A stretch of DNA of 64,000 nucleotides, taken from assembly GCA_963833885.1 (NCBI GenBank), contig CAWHZU010000007.1, forward strand, positions 424,220 through 488,219. Direction: 5' to 3'. Positions 18,906-26,155 of the stretch are shown here, piece by piece. The DNA is from JASHPR01 sp963833885 (GTDB lineage: Bacteria; Actinomycetota; Actinomycetes; Streptosporangiales; Streptosporangiaceae). A model generated the notes under the pieces. The model searched no databases. It was given only the letters and a program-made list of their open reading frames with translations, and was not told the origin of the DNA. Position numbers and translations under genes: made by a program. Numbering within the stretch: position 1 is the stretch's first letter; each line of letters begins with the position of its first letter.

Positions 18906-20041
18906 TAGAGGCCGACCGCCGATTCGACCAGCGCTCCGGTAGCGAGCAGCAGCTCCTCGCCGTTGGCAGGCCCGATCAGCTGGAGACTGGCCGGCAGCCG
19001 GTGCGCGCTGGGCACCGGCAGCGCTAGTGCCGGCAATCCGGCCAGATTGACCGGCGCGGCGAACTGCGGGATGTCGTGCTGCTCCGCTTCGGCGAGCGGC
19101 GGCGGAAAGAACGGCACGGTCGGCAGCGCGATCACGTCTACCTGACCCAGGATCTGGGCCAGCACTTCTTTCCAGCCGAGCTGGTAAGCGCGGGCGGCAT
19201 TCTGCTGGTCAGCAGTCATGCCCGCGCCCCCTTCCAGCAATGCCCGGACCGGGTCGCTGATGCCGTCGCGTGCGGCAAGCAGCGGCGCGTGCAGCGCGGC
19301 GGCCTCGCACGCGGTCAGCACGTAGGTCTGCGCCAGCGCCTCCGCCCAGTCCACCGCGTCAAGCTCGACGGTCTCCAGGCCGCTCGCCAGGAGCGCGGCA
19401 TCGACGGCCGCGTCGATACGAGGGTCAAGCTCGCCGGACGGCGGGCGCAGCCGGCCAACGCGGGTTGCCGGGCCTTGGGTAACGGCGAAGCCGGTTTCCA
19501 GCAGCGCCATGGCGGCGGTCAGGCCGGCCACGTCGGCGGCGATCGGTCCGACGGTGTCCAGGCTCGGCGCCAGTGGCCACACGCCGTCGAGGCTGATCCG
19601 GCCGAACGTGGTCTTCAGGGCGGCCAGCCCGCAGAACGCCGCGGGGACCCGGACCGAGCAGCCGGTGTCGGTGCCGTAGCCGATGTCCGCCGACCCTTCG
19701 GCCACCGCCACCGCGGACCCGCTCGAGGACCCGCCCGGCAGCAGCGCCGGATCGAGCGGGTTGACCGGGGTGCCGAACCACTGGTTGACGCCGGAGGCGC
19801 CGAACGCGAGCTCATGCATGTTGGCCTTGCCGACAACGGCTGCATCGGCGGCCCGCGCCCCAGCCATGCACGCCGCGTCGCGTTCAGCGGGCTCAGCGAT
19901 CGCGGCGACCGCCTTGCAGCCCGCGGTCGTCGGCACTCCCGCGATGTCGATGACATCCTTGACCGCGATGCGCGGCCCGCTGCCAGGCTGATCGAGCCGG
20001 GTGATATAGGTGGCCACCGGCTCATTCTGGCCAGAGCGCAT
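18902..20041 (-). CDS. amidase-signature family hydrolase
   Basis: Amidase-signature enzyme of about 379 residues that hydrolyses an amide or ureido bond with a Ser-cisSer-Lys triad. The lysine is in IAVKDVIDIAG, the cis-serine in PGGSSSGSAVAV and the nucleophile in GTDTGCSVRVPAA. The residue before the nucleophile is Cys, where most family members have Gly. The length is shorter than GatA, so it resembles small AtzF/AtzE-like or unspecific amidases. The start is unclear: ATG 20041 or GTG 20017, both inside a repeated DNA element, with no clear ribosome site. A longer frame to 20140 looks non-coding. Confidence 0.85.
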   Translation of the reverse strand: MRSGQNEPVATYITRLDQPGSGPRIAVKDVIDIAGVPTTAGCKAVAAIAEPAERDAACMAGARAADAAVVGKANMHELAFGASGVNQWFGTPVNPLDPALLPGGSSSGSAVAVAEGSADIGYGTDTGCSVRVPAAFCGLAALKTTFGRISLDGVWPLAPSLDTVGPIAADVAGLTAAMALLETGFAVTQGPATRVGRLRPPSGELDPRIDAAVDAALLASGLETVELDAVDWAEALAQTYVLTACEAAALHAPLLAARDGISDPVRALLEGGAGMTADQQNAARAYQLGWKEVLAQILGQVDVIALPTVPFFPPPLAEAEQHDIPQFAAPVNLAGLPALALPVPSAHRLPASLQLIGPANGEELLLATGALVESAVGLY

Positions 20042-20056
20042 GCGGAGCACCAGAGC
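20008..20056 (+). repeat. dispersed repeat, copy B
   Basis: About 48 bases match 21563-21609 in the same orientation: GG, TRGCCACCGGC, YCRTTCTG, RCCAGARCGC, RTGCGG, then CACCAGAG. It covers the 5' end of the amidase gene. The core TTCTGGCCAGAG is a partial palindrome. Confidence 0.55.
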
Positions 20057-20130
20057 CGGGGACCCGAACTGACGTCGTGGGGCGGGTAGCCAGCGGCCTG
20101 ATTGACATACCCAGCCGGTTAGATCGTGGC

Positions 20131-20677
20131 ATGGACGCAACCGCAGGTTCGCTGATCACGGCGTTTGACTATGTCTGGGACCGCCTGACAGCCCGGTTGG
20201 CCGGGCTCACTGACGAGGAGTATTTCTGGGAACCGGTGGCCGGGTGCTGGTCGCTACGCCCGGGCGACGACGGGCGATGGCGACTCGACGGCGGCGGGGG
20301 CGGCGGTCCAGCACCGGATCCGGTCCCCGTCACCACCATCGCGTGGCGGCTCGGCCACCTGGGCGGAATGGCAGTCGGCGGCTTTGCCAGCTCACGGTTT
20401 GGGGACGGTACCTTGACTACCGAGCGGATCATGTTCCCGGCCGACGCCGCCGCGGTACCTGGATTCCTCGATGAGCATTACCGGAACTGGCGCGCTGGGC
20501 TCGCCGGGCTGAGCCCCGACCAGTGGGCTCGCGCCACTTGGGCCAACCTGGGGACCATACGCCGAGTCGAACACCGTTGACCTGGCATTGCATGTGCTGG
20601 ACGAGGTCATCCACCACGGCGCGGAAGTCGGCGTGCTCAGGGATCTCTACTACTACCGCTCGTCACTGCACAGCTGA
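20131..20677 (+). pseudogene. DinB-family protein with one frameshift
   Basis: DinB four-helix metal-binding protein, the family of thiol-dependent (mycothiol, bacillithiol) transferases and related proteins. It starts at ATG 20131 (MDATAGSLITAFDYVW). The frame reads well through a His candidate (RLGHLG) to about 20550, then shifts by one base. The neighbouring frame continues PYAESNTVDLALHVLDEV, IHHGAEVGVL and RDLYYY to a stop at 20677, which supplies the remaining conserved histidines. One indel separates it from an intact gene, so sequence error is a real alternative. Confidence 0.7.
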
Positions 20678-20794
20678 AGCATCTACCTAAGTGGGTGGGA
20701 CCGGGGGCCCAGGCGGCGATGATTTTCCCGCCCGCTGACCGTCTGGATCCTTAGAGACTGCCAGCGTCCAGGTGGACAGCGCGCGGAGGCGATC

Positions 20795-21559
20795 ATGAAC
20801 GATGAGGCGTGGAACGAGCGGGGACCAGTAGCAGAGAGTGCCGTACCGATGCCTAGGGTGACCGACCGGGCCACGTGGCAGGCGCAGCTGGACGAACTGC
20901 TGGTGCGGGAGAAGACCCATACCCGGGAAGGGGACGCGATCGCGGCGGCCCGGCGGCGGCTGCCGATGGTCGAAGTGGATGCGACGATCCCGCTGACCGG
21001 CGAGCACGGGCCAGTCTCGCTGCTGGAGGTGTTCGAGGGCCGCCGCCAGCTCATCGCGTACTTCCACATGTGGCACACCAGCAAGCCCGCGCAGGACCAG
21101 TGCTCGGGCTGCACGTTCTGCAACGGGCAGGTCCGCGATCTGCCCTACCTGCACTCGCGCGACGTCACCTTCGCCACCTTCTCCGAGGGACCGTATGAGG
21201 AGGGCGCCCGCTACCGCGACTTCATGGGCTACGAGATGCCCTGGTACTCAGCACAGGACTCCACCGACGCGCTGCTCGCCGAGCGCGGGTACGGCGTAAT
21301 CGTCTGCTACTTGCGCGATGGCGATCGGGTGTTCGAGACCTACTGGACCACCGGCCGGGCCACGGAGGCAATGGGGTCTGTGTACGGCCTGCTCGACATG
21401 ACCGTGTACGGCCGTCAGGAGACCTTTGAGCACTCTCCGCCCGGGTGGCCGCAGTTCTGGCAGAACACCGGCGAGCAGTGGCGCATCAACGGGCGCCCGA
21501 CCCCCCAGTGGGAGCAGCTGGCGGCCGGGCGCTCCGACGGCCTCGCCGTCGGCGGCTAG
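20795..21559 (+). CDS. DUF899 family thioredoxin-like protein
   Basis: Protein of 254 residues in the DUF899 family, which has a thioredoxin/AhpC-like fold. The putative redox centre is the cysteine cluster CSGCTFCNGQV (about 109-119), preceded by the typical ELLVREKTHTREGD N-terminus and followed by WYS and VFETYWTTGRATE. The biochemical role of the family is not established; redox or dithiol function is inference from the cysteines. It is alone on its strand between the DinB gene and a convergent glyoxalase-fold gene. Confidence 0.85.
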   Translation: MNDEAWNERGPVAESAVPMPRVTDRATWQAQLDELLVREKTHTREGDAIAAARRRLPMVEVDATIPLTGEHGPVSLLEVFEGRRQLIAYFHMWHTSKPAQDQCSGCTFCNGQVRDLPYLHSRDVTFATFSEGPYEEGARYRDFMGYEMPWYSAQDSTDALLAERGYGVIVCYLRDGDRVFETYWTTGRATEAMGSVYGLLDMTVYGRQETFEHSPPGWPQFWQNTGEQWRINGRPTPQWEQLAAGRSDGLAVGG

Positions 21560-21562
21560 TGA

Positions 21563-21609
21563 GGTAGCCACCGGCCCGTTCTGACCAGAACGCGTGCGGA
21601 CCACCAGAG
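21563..21609 (+). repeat. dispersed repeat, copy A (contains a GTTCTG-AC-CAGAAC palindrome)
   Basis: Partner of the copy at 20008-20056. It lies in the short gap between the 3' ends of the DUF899 and VOC genes and contains a perfect 6-bp inverted repeat (GTTCTG/CAGAAC) with a 2-base loop. It may act as a terminator or be a mobile palindromic unit. Confidence 0.55.
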
Positions 21610-21616
21610 GCCCAAT

Positions 21617-22120
21617 TCAGCCCCGCATCACATCGAACTCGTTGCCCTCTGGATCGGCCATCGTCACCCAGTGCTCGTGCCTGGCCAATTCGTGCGCGCC
21701 CAGCCCGGTCAGCCGTGCGACTTCGGCGCCGATATCGGCGCACGTGAGGTCCAGATGAACGCGGTTCTTGACCAGTTTGGACTCGGGCACACGCTGAAAC
21801 CACAACCGTGGAGTGCCGCCCGGTGAGGGCTCGACCAGGACTGTCGGGTCGTCTTCCGGGTCGTCAATTCCGGCAGCATGCAGCCGGTCAAGCTCTGCCT
21901 GGTCATACGGAGCGACCGCATAGCCCTCCAGCACCGACGCCCAGAACCGCGCAAGAGATGCCGGATGACGGGAATCGTGGTGCTCCAGATCGCGAATTCG
22001 GGCCAGAGAGCTTAGCTTGCTGGTTACCCTGCCATGCGGGTACTGCGGATGAACTTGAGCAGCTTGAGCCAGGTCATTCAGGTTAGTTGAGCAGCGCTTG
22101 AACAAGACCGCATCAGGCAT
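21617..22120 (-). CDS. VOC-family protein (glyoxalase-like)
   Basis: The region from about residue 50 is a glyoxalase-like domain: ASLARFWASVLEGY at its start, VHLDLTCADI in the middle and WVTMADPEGNEFDVM at the end, a pattern seen in uncharacterised actinobacterial VOC proteins. The first 50 residues do not look conserved and no good start with a ribosome site is visible; a start codon or frame may be damaged there. The substrate is unknown. Confidence 0.7.
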   Translation of the reverse strand: MPDAVLFKRCSTNLNDLAQAAQVHPQYPHGRVTSKLSSLARIRDLEHHDSRHPASLARFWASVLEGYAVAPYDQAELDRLHAAGIDDPEDDPTVLVEPSPGGTPRLWFQRVPESKLVKNRVHLDLTCADIGAEVARLTGLGAHELARHEHWVTMADPEGNEFDVMRG

Positions 22121-22147
22121 CTGAGCATTCAGATCTTGCTGTCACGT

Positions 22148-23023
22148 TCACGCTGCGTGGCTGGCGTTACCCGCGTCAGGTGGCGTCTGGCTGATCTCGC
22201 TGTCCAGTTCCGGCCCAGGGGTCCGAGGCCAGGTGCCCCATGCGGTGAACCAGGACGAAACGGCCGTGGGCCACCAGCTTGTCCACGCGCGGCCCGCGGC
22301 GGGGGCTCGGATGAGCGGGTCCTCGTCTCCGTGATCACCAGGACCGGCTGAGTGATGCGGGCGATCCCGCCGTCGGGCAGCTTCGCGGCTAGCCCGCGGC
22401 GAACTGGCGGGACCGGGCGTACCGGTCTGGCTTGGCGGCGCACTGATTCCGTCGCTGTCTGCGGACCCATTCGTCGTCCAGCGGCAGGCTCCTGGCCTCG
22501 GTCAGCCGGATGATGTCCATCACCATCCGCTGCTTTTCTTCCTGGCTGTCGCCGTAGCGGCGGAACACCAGTTTGAACTGTCCCGGGAAGAAACGCAGGT
22601 AGCGCGCCATTCCGCGTCTCGGCTGGCCTTGCATCGGGATCGAGGAGATCAAGGTCAGTGTCCTGACCCGGTCCGGGTGCCACAGCGCGGCGAACTGGGC
22701 CAGGCCACCGCCCATCGACAAGCCGGCCAGGTTCGCCGACTCCCAGCCCATCGTGTCGAGCACGGCCATCATGTCGTCGATCATGCCGGTGAGCTCGTAG
22801 CCTTGGTCTTGCCGGTGAAGTGGGTCGACAGCCCCGCGTCCCGGTGGTCGTAGCGGACGGCGTGCAAGCCCGCACCGGCGAGGGCCTCGCAGAACCCGTC
22901 GGGCCAGGAGCTGATCATCTGGTCGTCCAGTCCGCTGATCAGCAGCAGCGGCCGTCCTCCCGCCTTGCCGAAGTCCTCATAGGCGATCCGGACGTCCCCG
23001 TTGTGGGCGATGCCGCGGTCCAC
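22148..23023 (-). pseudogene. alpha/beta hydrolase, broken by several frameshifts
   Basis: From ATG 23023 the frame encodes the start of an alpha/beta hydrolase (RPLLLISGLDDQM, then RYDHRDAGLST) and stops at 22781. One base off, it resumes with MIDDMMAVLDTMGW and the nucleophile elbow GLSMGGGLAQ, stopping again at 22389. The C-terminal strand (ITQPVLVI, then DEDPLIR and a HLASDPW piece) is spread over two more frames to a stop near 22148. It is divergent from a broken TetR gene, the usual arrangement of a TetR-regulated hydrolase. Confidence 0.72.
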
Positions 23024-23043
23024 CCGCGCCTCCCTCCGTTTCG

Positions 23044-23092
23044 CAATGCGGCCGCATTGTCAACCCGAGTCTATACAATGCACTCGCATTGT
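23044..23092. promoter_or_regulatory. two TetR-type operators (CAATGC-N4-GCATTG)
   Basis: CAATGCGGCCGCATTG (23044-23059) is a perfect 16-bp palindrome. ACAATGC-ACTC-GCATTGT (23075-23092) is a second one. Their centres are 32 bp apart, three helical turns, so two dimers could bind the same DNA face. They lie exactly between the divergent hydrolase and TetR genes. Confidence 0.75.
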
Positions 23093-23095
23093 GAA

Positions 23096-23671
23096 ATGAG
23101 GAGGTGCTCACCTAGGTGCCCAAGCAGTCGAGCGCGAGGAAGCCGCGGACATCGCCGCCGTCGTCCTGCGGAAAGTGATGCCGCGGGGGGTCGAGACGGC
23201 GAGCCTGCGGACTGGCGCCGAGGCGGGCGTTTCCATGGGCGCGGTGCAGATATTCGACCAGAGACGAGATTCTCCCCTTCGCTCTCGCGTACGGCAACAC
23301 GCTGCTCGCCGAACGCGGCGCCAGGCTGTGGGAGGAGCGTAGCCAGCCCATGCGCGCGCCGTCCAGCAGCTCTGCGCGATCTGCTGCTCCTCGACGAGTA
23401 CAGCAGGACATCTGCCCGCTGTAACCGATGATCGGCCTCGCCTGCGTGACGGCCGACCCGGAAGGGCAGCAAGGCGCCAACTCCCTGTTTTCGCTGTGCG
23501 CTGCTTTGCGATAAGTGCCCGGGTGTGCTCAGCCGTCGGTGTCCCGTTACCGCGCTCGGAGTGAAGGACGCGCAGCTCATCGGCGTACTGACTCGGCCCA
23601 TGGCTGCAGCCGCAGCCGCATCGGACATCCTGAAGGCCCAGCTCGGCTTGATCTTCGGACCTGCCCGCTAG
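23096..23671 (+). pseudogene. TetR-family regulator, broken in several frames
   Basis: One frame gives EEAADIAAVVLRKVMPRGV, then EAGVSMGAVQ, the TetR helix-turn-helix. The next frame gives DEILPFALAYGNTLLAERG-like sequence, and the end reads ASDILKAQLGLIFG before a stop at 23671. Several one-base shifts separate these. The binding sites upstream are intact, so loss of the regulator was late or the sequence contains errors. Confidence 0.6.
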
Positions 23672-23781
23672 GGCAATCCAGGGCCACGGCATGCATGGAC
23701 CTACGAATATGTGCACCACGGATCAGCGGCTGTTTGTCTCCGCGATCAATGAATAAGGCGCGACCGAGTTCGATTCGGACC

Positions 23782-24492
23782 TTAGTCCCAGCAGAGGCAG
23801 AATGGCTTGCTGGCCGGGTCGGCGTAGACCCGCCAGTTCTCCCCGGCGACGGACAGCGAGGTGGCGCCGAGCTTCAGCACCGCCGCCTCGGCCGCGTCGA
23901 CGTCGTCGACCGTGACGTCGAGATGGAACTGCTGCGGATGTGCGGGGTCGGGCCACCCCGGCGCGTGGTACTCGGTGATCTGCTGGAACATCACCGGCTG
24001 CGCGCCGTCCTCGCCGATCATCGCCATGCCCTCGCTCTCGTATGTGACGGGCTTGCCGAGAAGTTCTGCGTAGAACGTGCTCAGCTCCTTGGCGTCCGGG
24101 CAGTCGAGCATCACGCCCATGACCGTGGTCTCCTGCTTCGCAGGGAACAGGCACAGGTCGAACGGGTGCCCAGCCGGGTCGGCCAGCGTGTACCAGTTGT
24201 CGTTCTTGCGCAGCAGCTCGGCGCCCAGCTCGACCGCCTTCGCCGAGCCGGCGTCGAGGTCCGGCACGCGCAGGTCGAGGTGCGCCTGCTGCGGGTACGC
24301 CGGATCGGGCCACCGCGGCGGTATGTGATCGGGGCTGAGCTGTGCGGCGATGCGCCATCCGTCCCCGGTCACCATCGTGATCCAGTCGTCGTCGGCGTCC
24401 TGCTCGGTCCACCCGCCGAGGGCGGTGTAGAACGCGGCGAGCCGCCGCACGTCGGGTGTATCGAGCGCCACCGCACGCAACGTGCCGATCAT
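23782..24492 (-). CDS. two-domain VOC (glyoxalase-like) protein
   Basis: Protein of 236 residues with two glyoxalase-fold halves. Half one runs about 1-118 (LRAVALDTPDVRRLAAFY, then LADPAGHPFDLC). Half two runs about 122-236 (GVMLDCPDAKELSTFYAEL, then YADPASKPFCLCW). The duplicated PDPAYPQQ/PDPAHPQQ and HLDL/HLDV segments show an internal repeat. Such proteins are often annotated as antibiotic-resistance or toxin-binding proteins, but no ligand can be named. ATG 24492 follows GGAGGAAG at good spacing. Confidence 0.88.
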   Translation of the reverse strand: MIGTLRAVALDTPDVRRLAAFYTALGGWTEQDADDDWITMVTGDGWRIAAQLSPDHIPPRWPDPAYPQQAHLDLRVPDLDAGSAKAVELGAELLRKNDNWYTLADPAGHPFDLCLFPAKQETTVMGVMLDCPDAKELSTFYAELLGKPVTYESEGMAMIGEDGAQPVMFQQITEYHAPGWPDPAHPQQFHLDVTVDDVDAAEAAVLKLGATSLSVAGENWRVYADPASKPFCLCWD

Positions 24493-24572
24493 CGGACACT
24501 TCCTCCAGTCACCGACAGCAGGCCGACCCAATCACACTAGGCCAGACACCCGACCCGAGTTTGATGCAGGGG

Positions 24573-25454
24573 TTAGCGGATGCCGGTGGTTGAGGTTGAC
24601 AGGGAGCGGGGGTCGCGGCGGCGCCAGGCGCCGCGACCGGCTAGCGCGAGGAAGCGGTCGACCGCGGCGTTGAACAGGCCCGGTTCCTCGAGATTGGCCG
24701 TGTGGCCGGTCTGCGGGAGCACGGTAAGCCCGGAGCTCGGGATCGTGCGCTTGAGCATGAGCGCGGGCTCCAGGCATCCCTCGTCCTCGTCGCCGACCAG
24801 GATCAGCACCGGCCTTGTGATCGCGGCCAGCTCGTCGCGCAGCGTGTACAGCGAGGGCCGGGCGGCCTGGACGCCGCGCATGGTCAGCGCCGAGCCCACT
24901 GCGGAGTGCTCGGCGAGGGCCGCGGCGAACTCGGCCCAGCCGCGCGGGTTCTTGTTCTGGAACTGCACCCGCGCCGGGCCCACCGCGTAGCGCCGCGCAA
25001 CCTGCGAGGCGCCCTCGGCCTCGAACGCGGCCGCGATCGACTCGCTTTCCATGCGGAACGCCGCCTGCCGGTCGGGATGCGCGCCGTAGCCGACCCCGGC
25101 GGCCACGGCCGAGGCGACCCGGTCCGGGTGGCGCATCAGCAGGTGCAGCGTGGCGAACCCGCCCATGGACAGCCCCACCACGTGGGCGCGCTGCACCCCG
25201 ATTCCGTCCAACACGGCGATCGCGTCGGCGACCGCGCGGCCCTGGCTGTAGCGATGAGGCTCGGCCGGGACGTCCGACGGCGGGTAGCCGCGCGCGGAGT
25301 ACGTGATGCAGCGGTAGCTGGCCGAGAAGTACCGGACCTGCGGCTCCCAGCTGCGGTGGTCACCGGCGAACTCGTGGATGAACAGCAGCGGCTGGCCGGT
25401 CCCGGTGATCTCGGTGTGCAGGGCGACGCCGTCGTCGGTGTGGATCACGGGCAT
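24573..25454 (-). CDS. alpha/beta hydrolase of the molybdenum-hydroxylase operon
   Basis: Alpha/beta-fold hydrolase of 293 residues, similar in layout to 3-oxoadipate enol-lactonases and C-C hydrolases. Visible parts are the oxyanion strand FIHEFAGDHRSW, the nucleophile elbow GLSMGGFA, an acid candidate in LVGDEDEG and the histidine in LPQTGHTANLEEP. It is the last gene of the six-gene operon; ATG 25454 overlaps the GntR gene by 10 bases. It probably cleaves a lactone, ester or ring-opened product of the hydroxylated substrate (inference). The last 20 residues are Arg/Ser-rich and unconserved. Confidence 0.87.
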   Translation of the reverse strand: MPVIHTDDGVALHTEITGTGQPLLFIHEFAGDHRSWEPQVRYFSASYRCITYSARGYPPSDVPAEPHRYSQGRAVADAIAVLDGIGVQRAHVVGLSMGGFATLHLLMRHPDRVASAVAAGVGYGAHPDRQAAFRMESESIAAAFEAEGASQVARRYAVGPARVQFQNKNPRGWAEFAAALAEHSAVGSALTMRGVQAARPSLYTLRDELAAITRPVLILVGDEDEGCLEPALMLKRTIPSSGLTVLPQTGHTANLEEPGLFNAAVDRFLALAGRGAWRRRDPRSLSTSTTGIR

Positions 25455-26155
25455 GGCAGGCCTTCCGGTCGATGGGATGACGGCGGGCCCGGGGGCCACG
25501 GCCCGGTGACGCGCTCGGCGCCCATGATGTGCTGGTGGGTCAGCGCGCTCGCGGCGTCGGCGTCCCCAGCGCGCAGCGCCTCCAGGATTGCCTCGTGCTG
25601 GCGCGCCGACTCTGTGTGCGTGCGGAGCACCCGGGGGCCGCCGTGCAGCGACGCCCACAGCAGCCGCATCAGTGACATCAGCAGCGGGCTGCGCGAGTAC
25701 TGGTACAGCGTGAAATGGAATTCCCGGTTGAGTTCCGCGTAGCGGGGGTCGCCGTCGGCCAGGGCGCGCATCCGCTCGTTCAGGCGCTCCAGCTCCGCCA
25801 GCCCGGCCTCGTCGATCTTGTGCGCGGCGAGCGCCGCGCCGAGCGACTCGAGCGCCGCGCGGATCTGGAAGTTCTCCTCGACCGGCCCGTCGTCGGGAGT
25901 AACCACGGTGAAGCCGCGGTGGGTGTCCCCAATGACCAGCCCCTCGGACTCCAGCCGCCGCATGGCCTCGCGCACCGGGGTCTGGCTGACCCCGAAGCGC
26001 TGCGCGAGGTCCCGCTGGCGTAGCTGCTGGCCTGCGGTGAGCTCGCCGGTGATGATCAGCTCACGGATCAGGGCCGCCACCATGTCGGTCTTGCTGACGT
26101 AGCTCACCGCGCCCTGGCCGATGGCCGGCAGCACGCCGGTATTCGGGACTGTCAT
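25445..26155 (-). CDS. GntR-family (FadR/FCD subfamily) regulator
   Basis: Regulator of 236 residues with an N-terminal winged helix (LRQRDLAQRFGVSQTPVREAM and LESEGLV, about 45-80) and a C-terminal FCD helical ligand domain (about 95-220; ELNREFH and HEAILEAL carry metal-ligand candidates). FCD members usually sense small organic acids. It is encoded within the operon, with 4-base overlap to the large subunit. The palindrome TGGTATACCA found at 32405 and 33768 fits the known FadR-type operator shape (TGGTnnnACCA), so it probably represses the whole block. Confidence 0.92.
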   Translation of the reverse strand: MTVPNTGVLPAIGQGAVSYVSKTDMVAALIRELIITGELTAGQQLRQRDLAQRFGVSQTPVREAMRRLESEGLVIGDTHRGFTVVTPDDGPVEENFQIRAALESLGAALAAHKIDEAGLAELERLNERMRALADGDPRYAELNREFHFTLYQYSRSPLLMSLMRLLWASLHGGPRVLRTHTESARQHEAILEALRAGDADAASALTHQHIMGAERVTGPWPPGPPSSHRPEGLPCP

